A stretch of 64,000 nt of DNA from Allosphingosinicella sp042666435. GTDB lineage: Bacteria > Pseudomonadota > Alphaproteobacteria > Sphingomonadales > Sphingomonadaceae. Below the pieces are notes generated by a model. That model saw only the letters and a list, made by a program, of their open reading frames with translations, was not told the origin of the DNA and searched no databases. Both the position numbers and the translations under genes were made by a program. Location: the NCBI RefSeq assembly GCF_042666435.1, contig NZ_JBHTDC010000002.1:682001-746000 (forward strand), written 5' to 3'. Below, one piece after another: positions 40,986 to 49,831 of this stretch (positions within the stretch are counted from its first letter, which is position 1; each line of letters opens with the position of its first letter).

Positions 40986-42047
40986 TCAGCCCATCAGCTC
41001 CTGCTCGAGCTTCTTGGCCATCTCTTCGATATTCTCCGGCGGCCAGCCGGGGATGTCCATGCCGAGCCTGAGGCCCATCGACGACAGCACTTCCTTGATC
41101 TCGTTCAGCGACTTGCGGCCGAAATTAGGGGTGCGCAGCATCTCGGCTTCGGTCTTCTGGACGAGGTCGCCGATATAGATGATGTTGTCGTTCTTCAGGC
41201 AATTCGCCGAGCGCACGCTCAATTCCAGCTCGTCGACCTTCTTCAAAAGATAGCGGTTCAGCTGGTTGGCGTCGCTCTCGGCGTCTGCGGCCGAGACCGA
41301 GACGCCGCCGGCCGGGGCCGCCGCCATCGCCATGCCCTCGTCGAAATGGACGAACAGCTGGAGCTGGTCCTGGAGGATGCGCGCGGCATAGGCGATCGCG
41401 TCGTCGGGGCTGATCGTGCCGTCGGTCTCGACGGTCAAGGTCAGCTTGTCATAGTCGAGCTCCTGGCCGACGCGGGTATTCTCGACCTTGTAGCTGACCT
41501 GGCGCACCGGCGAATAGAGCGCGTCGACCGGCACCAGGCCGATCGGGGCGTCGGCCGGGCGGTTGGCGGCGGCGGGGACATAGCCCTTGCCGACTTCCGC
41601 GGTCAGTTCCATGTTCAAGGTCGCGCCTTCGTCGAGATGGCACAAGACGAGGTCGCCGTTCATCACTTCGATGTCACCACTGGTGGCGATCTGGCCGGCG
41701 GTGACTTCGCCCGGGCCGGTGGCCGAGAGCTGGAGGCGCTTGGGCGCGTCGCCTTCCATGCGCAGCGCGATCTGCTTCACGTTCAAGACGATGTCGGTCA
41801 CGTCCTCGCGGACGCCGGCGAGCGACGAGAATTCGTGCAGCACGCCCTCGATCCGCATCGAGGTGACGGCGGCGCCCTGGAGCGAGGAGAGGAGGACGCG
41901 ACGCAGCGAGTTGCCGAGCGTCAGGCCGAAGCCGCGCTCCAGCGGCTCGGCGACGAAGGTCGCCTTGCGGCGGCTGTCGCCCCCGGCCTTCTTCTCGAGG
42001 GCGTTGGGCTTCTTCATTTCCTGCCAGTTCTTTGCGTTGACGGCCAT
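40986..42047 (-). CDS. rpoA: DNA-directed RNA polymerase subunit alpha
   Basis: A 353-residue alpha subunit. The N-terminal assembly domain contains PLERGFGLTLGNSLRRVLLSSLQGAA; the C-terminal domain contains ELSVRSANCLKNDNIIYIGDLVQKTE and FGRKSLNEIKEVL, which bind UP elements and activators. It is the last gene of the ribosomal gene run and is followed by a terminator; rplQ, which normally comes next, is not there. A 91-bp gap separates it from rpsK. Confidence 0.99.
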   Translation of the reverse strand: MAVNAKNWQEMKKPNALEKKAGGDSRRKATFVAEPLERGFGLTLGNSLRRVLLSSLQGAAVTSMRIEGVLHEFSSLAGVREDVTDIVLNVKQIALRMEGDAPKRLQLSATGPGEVTAGQIATSGDIEVMNGDLVLCHLDEGATLNMELTAEVGKGYVPAAANRPADAPIGLVPVDALYSPVRQVSYKVENTRVGQELDYDKLTLTVETDGTISPDDAIAYAARILQDQLQLFVHFDEGMAMAAAPAGGVSVSAADAESDANQLNRYLLKKVDELELSVRSANCLKNDNIIYIGDLVQKTEAEMLRTPNFGRKSLNEIKEVLSSMGLRLGMDIPGWPPENIEEMAKKLEQELMG

Positions 42048-42138
42048 GATCTTCCCTTGGGCTGTGGGGGAAGCGCTTGGGCGCGCTCCCCGATCAATTG
42101 TTCGGCATCGGCGCGCGTTCCACGCGCCGACGAAAATA

Positions 42139-42528
42139 TTAGACGCGGCGGCGCTTGGACGGCCGGACGCCGTTGTGCGGGATCGGCGTCACGTCGCGGA
42201 TGGACGTGATCTGGAAGCCGACCGCCTGCAGCGCGCGGAGCGCTGATTCGCGGCCCGATCCGGGGCCCTTGACCTCGACCTCGAGGGTGCGGACGCCATG
42301 TTCCGCGGCCTTCTTGCCGGCATCTTCCGCGGCGACCTGGGCTGCATAAGGCGTCGACTTGCGGCTGCCCTTGAAGCCCATCATGCCGGCGCTCGACCAG
42401 GCGATGGCGTTGCCCTGGGCGTCGGTGATGGTGATCATCGTGTTGTTGAAGCTGGCATTGACGTGGGCGACGCCCGACGTGATGTTCTTCCGCTCGCGGC
42501 GCTTGATGCGCTGGGGTTCGCGTGCCAT
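42139..42528 (-). CDS. rpsK: 30S ribosomal protein S11
   Basis: A 129-residue S11, standard length. It begins AREPQRIKRRERKNITSGVAH and holds NNTMITITDAQGN and GVRTLEVEVKGPGSGRESALRAL, ending IPHNGVRPSKRRRV. It forms part of the platform of the small subunit near the mRNA exit. It lies 98 bp after rpsM and 91 bp before rpoA. Confidence 0.99.
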   Translation of the reverse strand: MAREPQRIKRRERKNITSGVAHVNASFNNTMITITDAQGNAIAWSSAGMMGFKGSRKSTPYAAQVAAEDAGKKAAEHGVRTLEVEVKGPGSGRESALRALQAVGFQITSIRDVTPIPHNGVRPSKRRRV

Positions 42529-42626
42529 TTTTCCTATATCCCTACCTGATCTTGAAGGCCGCCGCGGCGGCTCGACCGATTATCCCGCGGCGGGAGAAGA
42601 CATGCTTCCCCGCCCCTGCGGGAAAA

Positions 42627-42995
42627 CTACTTCTTCTTGCCGGCGATCGGCTTGGCCTTGCCCTTGCGGGTGCGCGCATTGGTGTGCGTGCGCTGGCCGC
42701 GGACCGGCAGGCCCTTGCGGTGACGGAGACCGCGATAGCAAGCGAGGTCCATCAGGCGCTTGATGTTCATCGCCACCTGGCGGCGAAGGTCGCCCTCGAC
42801 GGTGTGGTCGGCGTCGATCGCCTCGCGGATCTGGAGGACTTCCTGATCGGTCAGGTCCTGGACGCGGCGCTGCGGTTCGATGCCGAGCTTGCTCGTGATC
42901 TGCTTGGCCTTGGTGTCGCCAATGCCGTGGATATAGGTAAGCGCGATCTCCACGCGCTTGTTGGTCGGGATGTTGACCCCCGCGATACGTGCCAT
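42627..42995 (-). CDS. rpsM: 30S ribosomal protein S13
   Basis: A 122-residue S13, standard length, starting ARIAGVNIPTNKRVEIALTYIHGIG and ending RTHTNARTRKGKAKPIAGKKK. It sits at the head of the small subunit and contacts the P-site tRNA and the large subunit. In most relatives it follows adk directly; here gdhA and an SRPBCC gene stand between. A 215-bp gene-free gap upstream (42996-43210) may hold its own promoter. Confidence 0.99.
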   Translation of the reverse strand: MARIAGVNIPTNKRVEIALTYIHGIGDTKAKQITSKLGIEPQRRVQDLTDQEVLQIREAIDADHTVEGDLRRQVAMNIKRLMDLACYRGLRHRKGLPVRGQRTHTNARTRKGKAKPIAGKKK

Positions 42996-43210
42996 AAAAA
43001 ACTGTCTCCTGCTCCACGGAGCGGCCGGCGAGCCGCCCCATCTCAGCGCTTTGAAACCCGCAAACGAGCATGGCCGACGCGCGCACGAAATGCGCCGCCG
43101 GGTGACCGGTTGAACGGGATGAGGCGCAGATAGGATTGGGCGGGGCCGATGTCAACCGCGATCAAGGCACGATCCGCCCCATTTCTCCCGTTTCGGCCAG
43201 GCGCGTCGCT

Positions 43211-44569
43211 TCAGACGACTCCGTAGGCGAGCATCGCGTCGGCGACCTTCTTGAAGCCGGCGATGTTGGCGCCGCGGACATAGTCGATATGGTCGGAGCC
43301 GGCGCGGCCGCCATGTTCGGCGCAGCGTTCGTGAATGCCCGACATGATGTCCTTCAACAGTTGCTGGAGCTCGGCCTCCTTCCAGCTGATCCGAGCCGAG
43401 TTCTGGCTCATCTCCAAGCCCGATACGGCGACGCCACCGGCATTGGCCGCCTTGCCGGGCGCGAACAGGATCTGCGCTTTCTTGAAGACGTGCGCGCCCT
43501 CCAGATCGGTCGGCATGTTGGCGCCTTCGGAGACGGCGATGCAGCCGTTCGCGACCAATGTCTCCGCCTCACGGCCGTTCAGCTCGTTCTGCGTCGCGCA
43601 GGGAATCGCGATATCGCATTCGACGCCCCAGGGCCGCTCGCCCGCATGGAAGGTCGCGCTCTTAAACTCGTCGGCATATTCGGCGATGCGGCCGCGGCGC
43701 TTGGTCTTGTGCGCCTTCACCCAATCGATCCTTTCCTGGTCGATGCCTTCGGGGTCATGGATGAAGCCTTCGGAATCCGACAGGGTCAGCACCTTTCCGC
43801 CGAGCTGGACGATCTTCTCCGCCGCATGGGTGGCGACATTGCCCGACCCCGAGATGATTGCGCGCTTGCCCTCGACCGAATTGCCGACCCGGGTCAGCAT
43901 GTTCTCGAGGAAATAGACCGCGCCATAGCCGGTCGCCTCGGTGCGGATCAGGGAGCCGCCATATTCCAGCCCCTTGCCCGTGAGCACGCCTTCGAAGCTG
44001 TTGGTGATGCGCTTATACTGGCCGAACATATAGCCGATCTCGCGGCCGCCGACGCCGATATCGCCGGCGGGCACGTCGATATTCTGACCGACATGGCGGT
44101 AGAGCTCGGTCATGAAGCTCTGGCAGAAGCGCATCACCTCGTGGTCGCTCTTGCCCTTGGGGTTGAAATTGGCGCCGCCCTTGCCGCCGCCCATCGGCAG
44201 GCCGGTCAGTGCGTTCTTGAACGTCTGCTCGAAGGCGAGGAATTTGAGGACGCTCTCGGTCACCGTCGGGTGGAAACGGATGCCGCCCTTATAAGGACCG
44301 ATCGCATTATTGTTCTGGACGCGGTAGCCGCGCTGGACCCGGATATTGTTGTTGTCGTCCTCCCAGACGACGCGGAACGAGATCACCCGGTCGGGTTCGG
44401 CGATGCGGCGCAATATCTGATATTTGTGATATTGCTCCTTGTCCTGGATGAAGTCGAAAATGTCCTCGGCGACCTCGGTCACGGCCTGGACGAATTCCGG
44501 CTGGCCCGGGTTGCGACGCTTCACTCCCTCGATGAAGCCATTCAGATCGACATGATCGGATAACGCCAT
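43211..44569 (-). CDS. gdhA: Glutamate dehydrogenase
   Basis: A 452-residue hexameric-type glutamate dehydrogenase, interconverting glutamate and 2-oxoglutarate plus ammonium. Catalytic-site segments are GPYKGGIRFHP (Lys94) and PMGGGKGGANF (Lys130), with the dinucleotide fold at ISGSGNVATHAAEK. The length and these motifs match the bacterial small GDH (NADP type is usual); cofactor is not proven. ATG 44569 gives the standard N-terminus. It is placed inside the ribosomal gene run, between adk and rpsM, on the same strand, together with a secreted SRPBCC protein gene 113 bp upstream. Confidence 0.96.
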   Translation of the reverse strand: MALSDHVDLNGFIEGVKRRNPGQPEFVQAVTEVAEDIFDFIQDKEQYHKYQILRRIAEPDRVISFRVVWEDDNNNIRVQRGYRVQNNNAIGPYKGGIRFHPTVTESVLKFLAFEQTFKNALTGLPMGGGKGGANFNPKGKSDHEVMRFCQSFMTELYRHVGQNIDVPAGDIGVGGREIGYMFGQYKRITNSFEGVLTGKGLEYGGSLIRTEATGYGAVYFLENMLTRVGNSVEGKRAIISGSGNVATHAAEKIVQLGGKVLTLSDSEGFIHDPEGIDQERIDWVKAHKTKRRGRIAEYADEFKSATFHAGERPWGVECDIAIPCATQNELNGREAETLVANGCIAVSEGANMPTDLEGAHVFKKAQILFAPGKAANAGGVAVSGLEMSQNSARISWKEAELQQLLKDIMSGIHERCAEHGGRAGSDHIDYVRGANIAGFKKVADAMLAYGVV

Positions 44570-44682
44570 GAAACTGCCCCCCGCCCGCTGATTATCGTTG
44601 TCCACGCACCTCTTACGACTCGCCGTTCGCTCGCGACGGCCCGTGCATAACATGTTTTGCGCTGTTTCGGGGCGCGCACCGT

Positions 44683-45198
44683 TCATCGCGCCAGATGGTC
44701 GCGCAGCCCGTCCAGCTGCTGCCCGAGAACCTGGTCGACGACAGGGGCGAGCCGTTCCGCGCCGCCCCGCACATAACCTCCGGCGACATAGGTCTGGGTG
44801 ATCTCGGTTCCGCCCTCAACGGGCTTTAGGGACCAGGTGAGGATTCCGATCGCCGCCTCGGCCTGGAGCGGCCCGAGCCCGCCTTGGAGGCGGAGCGTCT
44901 CGCCCGGCTGCGCGTAGATCACGCGGCCATGCTCGATCCTGCCGTCGCCTTTCGGGACCGTCTCGCAGAAGCAGCCGTCGACCTTGAGTTCCAGGATCAT
45001 ATTGGCCGCGTCGCCGGAATAGGTGTGGCTGTCGTTCCACCAGTCGCCGATGCGGCCGAGCGCGGCGTAGGTCTCGGCCGGAGTCACGGACACCCGGACC
45101 TTGCGCTCCACCTCGAAGCCGGCGGGAGTTGCGGACTTGACCTCGCCTTGCGCCGCCGAGGCGCTCGCCAGCAGGATCAGAAAGCCGATGCGCTTCAC
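44683..45198 (-). CDS. Secreted SRPBCC-fold protein
   Basis: A 171-residue protein with GTG start 45198, chosen because GGGGAGGAG lies upstream and the frame then begins with a clean signal peptide, VKRIGFLILLASASAAQG. The mature part starts with FEVERKVRVSVTPAETYAALGRIGDWWNDSHTY, the START/SRPBCC (polyketide cyclase-like) fold with an internal ligand cavity. It ends with VVDQVLGQQLDGLRDHL, the long C-terminal helix. Likely periplasmic and binds a small hydrophobic ligand; function unknown. It lies between adk (63 bp) and gdhA. Confidence 0.85.
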   Translation of the reverse strand: MKRIGFLILLASASAAQGEVKSATPAGFEVERKVRVSVTPAETYAALGRIGDWWNDSHTYSGDAANMILELKVDGCFCETVPKGDGRIEHGRVIYAQPGETLRLQGGLGPLQAEAAIGILTWSLKPVEGGTEITQTYVAGGYVRGGAERLAPVVDQVLGQQLDGLRDHLAR

Positions 45199-45261
45199 CC
45201 ACTCCTCCCCGGCCGCGAGAGAGGAGCTTGTCACGTTCCGCGCGAAAGCGAAACGGAAATT

Positions 45262-45915
45262 CTAGCGCGCGTCGAGGATCGCCTCGATCGCGGCGTTGAC
45301 CTCGGCGATCGGCGCCATGCCGTCGACGCGGCGCACGATCCCCCTTGTCTCGTAATAAGGAAGGATCGGCGCGGTCTTGGCGCGATATTCGGTCATGCGG
45401 TTGCGGACCGTCTCCTCATTGTCGTCGGGCCGGCGCTTGAAGTTGACCGATCCGCAGACGTCGCAGACGCCTTCCACGGCCGGCTGCTTGTAGCGGTCGT
45501 GATAGCCCTCGCCGCAGCTCGAACAGGTGAACCGGCCGGTGATGCGATCGACCAGCGCGTCCTCGTCCACGACCAGCTCGATGACGAAATCGAGCTTGAA
45601 CCCCCTGGCCGACAGCAAAAGGTCGAGCGCGTCGACCTGGCCGCGCGTGCGGGGATAGCCGTCGAAGATGAAGCCGGGATGGTCGGGCGAGACGTCGAGA
45701 CGGAGGTCGATCAGCTCGTTGACCAGCGCGTCCGGGACGAGGTCGCCGGCCGCCATGATCGCCTTGGCCCTCTGGCCCAGCGGGCTGCCGAGCGCGACGG
45801 CTTCGCGCAGCATGTCGCCGGTCGAGAGCTGGACAAGGCCCCGCTCGACCATGAGCCGGTTCGCCTGTGTCCCCTTCCCTGCTCCCGGAGGACCAAGGAG
45901 GATCAGGATGATCAC
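45262..45915 (-). CDS. adk: Adenylate kinase with zinc-binding lid
   Basis: A 217-residue long-form adenylate kinase that interconverts ATP + AMP and 2 ADP. P-loop GPPGAGKGT is at 8-16, and the LID has Cys131, Cys134, Cys151 and Cys154 (CSSCGEGYHD and CDVCG), a structural zinc site normal in many Gram-positives and some proteobacteria. GTG 45915 overlaps the secY stop (GTGA), so the two are translationally coupled. Confidence 0.98.
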   Translation of the reverse strand: MIILILLGPPGAGKGTQANRLMVERGLVQLSTGDMLREAVALGSPLGQRAKAIMAAGDLVPDALVNELIDLRLDVSPDHPGFIFDGYPRTRGQVDALDLLLSARGFKLDFVIELVVDEDALVDRITGRFTCSSCGEGYHDRYKQPAVEGVCDVCGSVNFKRRPDDNEETVRNRMTEYRAKTAPILPYYETRGIVRRVDGMAPIAEVNAAIEAILDAR

Positions 45916-47282
45916 CTGGCGCGTCCCCCCTTGAGCTTCGCCTTCTTGATGAGATCGCCATATTGATGGGCGATCAGATGGCTCTGGATCTGGGTCACCG
46001 TGTCCATCGTCACGTTGACGACGATGAGCAGGCTGGTGCCGCCCAGGAGGAGCGAGATGCCCGCCCGCGCGAAGATGAATTCGGGGAGGAGGCAGATCAG
46101 CGTCAGATAGGCCGCTCCGACGACGGTGATCCGTGTCAGCACGTAATCCAGATATTCCTCGGTGCGCTTGCCCGGGCGGATGCCGGGAATGAAGCCGCCG
46201 TGGCGCTTGAGATTGTCGGCCGTCTCCTCCGGATTGAACACCACCGCCGTGTAGAAAAAGGTGAAGAAGACGATGCCGGCGCCGTAGAGGAACATGTAGA
46301 GTGGCTGGCCCTGCTGGAGCGCGTTGGTGACGGTGATCAGCGTGTTGTTCCAGAAGCTGTCGCCGGCCTGCGCCTGGCTGCCGGCGAACTGGGCGATCGT
46401 CAGCGGCATCAGCAGCAGCGACGAGGCGAAGATCGGCGGGATGACGTTGGCGGTGTTGATCTTGAGCGGCAGATGCGACCGCTCGGCCTGCATCCCCCCG
46501 CGCGCGGTCTGGCGCTTGGGATATTGGATGAGGACACGGCGCTGGGCGCGCTCGACGAAGCAGATGAAGAGGATCAGCACGCCGACGAGGGCAAGCACGC
46601 CCATGATCGCCAGCGGAGACTGGGCGCCGGTGCGGCCGCTCTCGAACATCTGGGCGATGAGCACCGGCATCTGGGCGACGATGCCGGCCATGATGATGAG
46701 CGAGACGCCGTTGCCGATGCCGCGGCTGGTGATCTGCTCGCCGAGCCACATCAGGAACATGGTGCCGCCGACCAGGCTGACCACGGTGGTGATGCGGAAC
46801 ATCATGCCGGGGTCGACCACGGCCGAGCCGCCCTGCCCCGAGCCCCAGCCTTCAAGGCCGACGGCGATGAAATAGCCCTGGATGGCGCAGAGGAAGACGG
46901 TGCCGTAGCGCGTATATTGGTTGATCTTCTTGCGGCCGCTCTCGCCCTCTTTCTTGAGCGCGGCGAGGGTCGGCGACATCGACGTCGCGAGCTGCACCAC
47001 GATCGACGCCGTAATGTAGGGCATGACGCCGAGCGCGATGAGGCTCATCCGCTCCAGGCTGCCGCCGGAGAAGGTGTTGAAGAAATCGAGCACGCCGCCC
47101 TGGGTCTGCTCGAATAGTGCGCTGAGCGCCGTCGGGTCGATGCCCGGCAGCGGCACGAAGCTCAGCAGCCGGAAGATGATCAGCGCGCCGAGCGTGAACC
47201 ACAGGCGCTTCTTGAGATCGGTCGCCTTGGCGAAATTCGCCATGCTGATGTTGGCGGCAAATTGTTCGGCTTGCGATGCCAT
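45912..47282 (-). CDS. secY: Preprotein translocase subunit SecY
   Basis: A 456-residue inner-membrane channel protein of the Sec translocon with ten predicted transmembrane segments, including KKRLWFTLGALIIFRLLSFVPLPG at the first and the plug/loop region GGSLERMSLIALGVMPYI. It ends LIAHQYGDLIKKAKLKGGRAR. It lies 102 bp after rplO, a gap that holds a terminator-like hairpin. Confidence 0.99.
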   Translation of the reverse strand: MASQAEQFAANISMANFAKATDLKKRLWFTLGALIIFRLLSFVPLPGIDPTALSALFEQTQGGVLDFFNTFSGGSLERMSLIALGVMPYITASIVVQLATSMSPTLAALKKEGESGRKKINQYTRYGTVFLCAIQGYFIAVGLEGWGSGQGGSAVVDPGMMFRITTVVSLVGGTMFLMWLGEQITSRGIGNGVSLIIMAGIVAQMPVLIAQMFESGRTGAQSPLAIMGVLALVGVLILFICFVERAQRRVLIQYPKRQTARGGMQAERSHLPLKINTANVIPPIFASSLLLMPLTIAQFAGSQAQAGDSFWNNTLITVTNALQQGQPLYMFLYGAGIVFFTFFYTAVVFNPEETADNLKRHGGFIPGIRPGKRTEEYLDYVLTRITVVGAAYLTLICLLPEFIFARAGISLLLGGTSLLIVVNVTMDTVTQIQSHLIAHQYGDLIKKAKLKGGRAR

Positions 47283-47310
47283 AAGACGTTCGACCCCGGG
47301 AAAAAGGATA

Positions 47311-47345
47311 AGGCGGCGGAAGCTTCATCAGCCTCCCCGCCGCCT
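47311..47345 (-). terminator. Terminator-like hairpin between rplO and secY
   Basis: On the minus strand aggcggcgg and ccgccgcct form a 9-bp stem around a 17-nt loop, followed by tatcctttttccc. Because it is inside the operon, it may be a partial terminator or processing site lowering secY expression relative to ribosomal genes. Confidence 0.45.
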
Positions 47346-47384
47346 CATATAGTGTTTGGCCGCGGCTTGTCAGCCATCAAGCGC

Positions 47385-47939
47385 TCAGCCCTTCGCCGCC
47401 GCCTTCTTCGCTTCCTTGTCGGCGGCGCGCGCCTTCTGGACGACGCGGTGCTTCGCCTTCGCCTTGTCGGCGGCCGCAATGATCTCGATCGTCTCGACCG
47501 AACCGCCGGCCTTCTCGATGGCTTCCTTCGCGCCCTTCGACACGCCGGCGACCTTGAACGACAGCTTGGCGCTGTAATCGCCCTTGCCAAGGATGCGGAC
47601 GCCGTCCTTGCCGCCGCGCGCGACACCAGCGGCCTTCAGCGCCGCATGGTCGATCACGCCTTTGGCGTCGAGCGTGCCGGCGTCGACCAGCTTCTGGATG
47701 GCGCCGAGATTGACCTCGGCATAATCCTTGGCGAACGGATTGTTGAAGCCGCGCTTCGGGATCCGCATGTGGAGCGGCATCTGGCCGCCCTCGAAGCCGA
47801 AGATCGAGACGCCCGAGCGGCTCGTCTGGCCCTTCTGGCCGCGGCCGGCGGTCTTGCCGAGGCCCGAGCCGATGCCCCGGCCCACGCGGACGCGGGACTT
47901 GCGGGCACCTTTGTTGTCGCGGATTTCATTGAGTTTCAT
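47385..47939 (-). CDS. rplO: 50S ribosomal protein L15
   Basis: A 184-residue L15, longer than the E. coli protein (144) because of an Ala/Lys-rich C-terminal tail (KAKAKHRVVQKARAADKEAKKAA). The core has MKLNEIRDNKGARKSRVRVGRGIGSGLGKTAGRG and GFEGGQMPLHMRIPKRGF. It binds 23S rRNA. It follows rpmD by 57 bp. Confidence 0.99.
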   Translation of the reverse strand: MKLNEIRDNKGARKSRVRVGRGIGSGLGKTAGRGQKGQTSRSGVSIFGFEGGQMPLHMRIPKRGFNNPFAKDYAEVNLGAIQKLVDAGTLDAKGVIDHAALKAAGVARGGKDGVRILGKGDYSAKLSFKVAGVSKGAKEAIEKAGGSVETIEIIAAADKAKAKHRVVQKARAADKEAKKAAAKG

Positions 47940-47996
47940 GTCGTTGCACTCGCTTTCGCTTTTGTCGCGCTGATAAAAGTGGTCGGGATCGAGGGT

Positions 47997-48173
47997 TTAG
48001 CCCTCGACCGCCACCATATGCCGTACCTTGCGGATCATGCCGCGCACTTCGGGCGTATCCTCACGCTCGACCGTGCGATGCATCTTGTTGAGCCCCAGGC
48101 CGATCAGCGTCTTGCGCTGATCGGGGGTACGGCGGATCGGAGATCCGGTCTGGGTGATCTTGATGTTGGCCAT
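47997..48173 (-). CDS. rpmD: 50S ribosomal protein L30
   Basis: A 58-residue L30 read from ATG 48173 to TAA 47997. It starts MANIKITQTGSPIRRTPDQR, continues with IGLGLNKMHRTVEREDTPEV and ends GMIRKVRHMVAVEG, a complete match to the short bacterial L30. It lies 6 bp after rpsE, as in the normal spc order rpsE-rpmD-rplO. Confidence 0.98.
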   Translation of the reverse strand: MANIKITQTGSPIRRTPDQRKTLIGLGLNKMHRTVEREDTPEVRGMIRKVRHMVAVEG

Positions 48174-48179
48174 GTGGGC

Positions 48180-48938
48180 TTACTCCGTAACCGCTTCGGC
48201 TTCGGCCGCGGCCTCGGCCCCGCCGAGACCGGCGCGGCGCGACATCAGGTCGGCGATCTTCTTGCCGCGACGTTGCGCCACCGATTTCGGGCTGGTCTGC
48301 TCGCCGAGCGCCTCGAAGGTCGCCCGGATCATGTTGTAGGGGTTGGACGTGCCGACCGACTTGGTCACCACGTCGGCGACGCCCAGGCTCTCGAACACGG
48401 CGCGCATCGGGCCGCCGGCGATGATGCCAGTACCCGCCGGAGCGGTGCGGACATAGACCTTGCCGGCGCCGAAATGGCCCATGCCGTCATGGTGAAGGGT
48501 GCGGCCCTCGCGCAGCGGCACGCGGACCATCGCCTTCTTGGCCGCCGCGGTCGCCTTGGTGATCGCTTCCGGCACTTCGCGCGCCTTGCCCTTGCCGAAG
48601 CCGGCCCGGCCCTTGCCGTCGCCGACGACGACGAGCGCGGCGAAACCGAAGCGCTTGCCGCCCTTCACCGTCTTGGAGACGCGGTTGATATGGACGAGCT
48701 TTTCGACCAGATCCTCGCCGCCGGCATCGTCGCGATTGCCGCCACGGCCGCGGTCGTCGCGCCGGCCGCGATTGCCGCCGCCGCGATTGTCGCGACCACC
48801 GCTGCCGCCGCCGCGTCCACCGCGGGGACCGCGATCGCGGCGACCCTCGGGACGCGCGTCCTGCGCCGAAGCGCCTTCGGCGCCGGTCTCGGCGGCCGGC
48901 GCGTTGCCCTCGGGGGCCTGGTTGTTTTCGTCAGCCAT
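48180..48938 (-). CDS. rpsE: 30S ribosomal protein S5 with Arg/Gly-rich N-terminal extension
   Basis: A 252-residue S5; the usual length is about 165-170. The S5 core starts near residue 74 (DLVEKLVHINRVSKTVKGGKR) and contains GRAGFGKGKAREVPEAI and APAGTGIIAGGPMRAVFE. The first 73 residues are low-complexity: an acidic/Ala start (about 1-30) and then an Arg-Gly-Asp tract (32-70) such as GPRGGRGGGSGGRDNRGGG. The start ATG 48938 lies immediately before the rplR stop on the operon. The extension is probably disordered and basic, able to bind RNA. Confidence 0.98.
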   Translation of the reverse strand: MADENNQAPEGNAPAAETGAEGASAQDARPEGRRDRGPRGGRGGGSGGRDNRGGGNRGRRDDRGRGGNRDDAGGEDLVEKLVHINRVSKTVKGGKRFGFAALVVVGDGKGRAGFGKGKAREVPEAITKATAAAKKAMVRVPLREGRTLHHDGMGHFGAGKVYVRTAPAGTGIIAGGPMRAVFESLGVADVVTKSVGTSNPYNMIRATFEALGEQTSPKSVAQRRGKKIADLMSRRAGLGGAEAAAEAEAVTE

Positions 48939-49292
48939 TTAAAACTCCAATCCGCCTTCGCGCGCGGCATCGGCGAGAGCCTTTACGCGGCCGTGGAACA
49001 GAAAACCGCCACGGTCGAAAATTACGCGGGTGACGCCCGCTTCCTTGGCGCGCTCGGCAATCCGCCGGCCCACGTCCTGAGCGGAGGCCGTCGTCGCGCC
49101 GCCCTTGCCCTTGACGTCCTTGTCGATGGTCGAGGCGGCGGCCACGGTGCGGCCCTCGCCGTCGTTGATGACCTGCGCATAGATGTGGCGGCCCGAGCGA
49201 TGGACCGACAGGCGCGGGCGATCGCCGCCGCGCTTGCGGAGCGAAGTGCGGACGCGCTGACGGCGCCGGTCGAAGAGAGACATTTTTGCCAT
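48939..49292 (-). CDS. rplR: 50S ribosomal protein L18
   Basis: A 117-residue L18, standard length. Landmarks are RRRQRVRTSLRKRGGDRPRL, SVHRSGRHIYAQVIND, and the C-terminal VIFDRGGFLFHGRVKALADAAREGGLEF. It helps bring 5S rRNA into the large subunit. It abuts rpsE with no gap and follows rplF by 3 bp. Confidence 0.99.
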   Translation of the reverse strand: MAKMSLFDRRRQRVRTSLRKRGGDRPRLSVHRSGRHIYAQVINDGEGRTVAAASTIDKDVKGKGGATTASAQDVGRRIAERAKEAGVTRVIFDRGGFLFHGRVKALADAAREGGLEF

Positions 49293-49295
49293 GGC

Positions 49296-49829
49296 TTACT
49301 TCTTCTTGCCTTCTTTGCGGAAGATATACTCGCCGCGATACTTGATGCCCTTGCCCTTGTAGGGCTCGGGCTTGCGCCAGCGGCGGATCTCGGCGGCGAG
49401 CTGACCGACCTTCTGCCGGTCGATGCCTGAAATCTCGACCGTGGTCTGGTCGGGAGTCTTGACCTCCAGGCCCTCCGGCACGGCGATGTTCACGTCGTGG
49501 CTGTAGCCGAGTTGCAGGCGCAGATTGCGGCCCTGCGCGGCGGCGCGATAGCCGACGCCGGTAATCTCGAGCACCTTCGTGAAGCCGTCGGTGACGCCGG
49601 TAACGAGGTTCTGCACCAGGGTGCGGTGCATGCCCCAGAAGGAGCGCGCGCGCTTGGTCTCGTTAGCCGGCCTGACGACGATGCGGCCGTCCTCGATGCC
49701 GTAGCTGATATCGTCCAGCATCGGCATGGTCAGCGTGCCCTTCGGCCCCTTGACCGAGAGGATCTGGCCTTCGGCGGACGCCGTGACGTTGCTCGGCAGC
49801 GCGACGGGGACTTTTCCAATACGGCTCAT
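49296..49829 (-). CDS. rplF: 50S ribosomal protein L6
   Basis: A 177-residue L6, standard length. It starts SRIGKVPVALPSNVTAS and contains LVQNLVTGVTDGFTKVLEI and the C-terminal RRWRKPEPYKGKGIKYRGE segment. It lies near the factor-binding site of the large subunit. Order rpsH-rplF-rplR is the common spc arrangement; the gap to rpsH is 2 bp. Confidence 0.99.
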   Translation of the reverse strand: MSRIGKVPVALPSNVTASAEGQILSVKGPKGTLTMPMLDDISYGIEDGRIVVRPANETKRARSFWGMHRTLVQNLVTGVTDGFTKVLEITGVGYRAAAQGRNLRLQLGYSHDVNIAVPEGLEVKTPDQTTVEISGIDRQKVGQLAAEIRRWRKPEPYKGKGIKYRGEYIFRKEGKKK

Positions 49830-49831
49830 GA

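Noticed and set aside
47262..49430. Long plus-strand open frame across rplO, rpmD, rpsE and rplR
   Set aside because: It runs opposite to four certain ribosomal genes and arises from GC-rich third positions.
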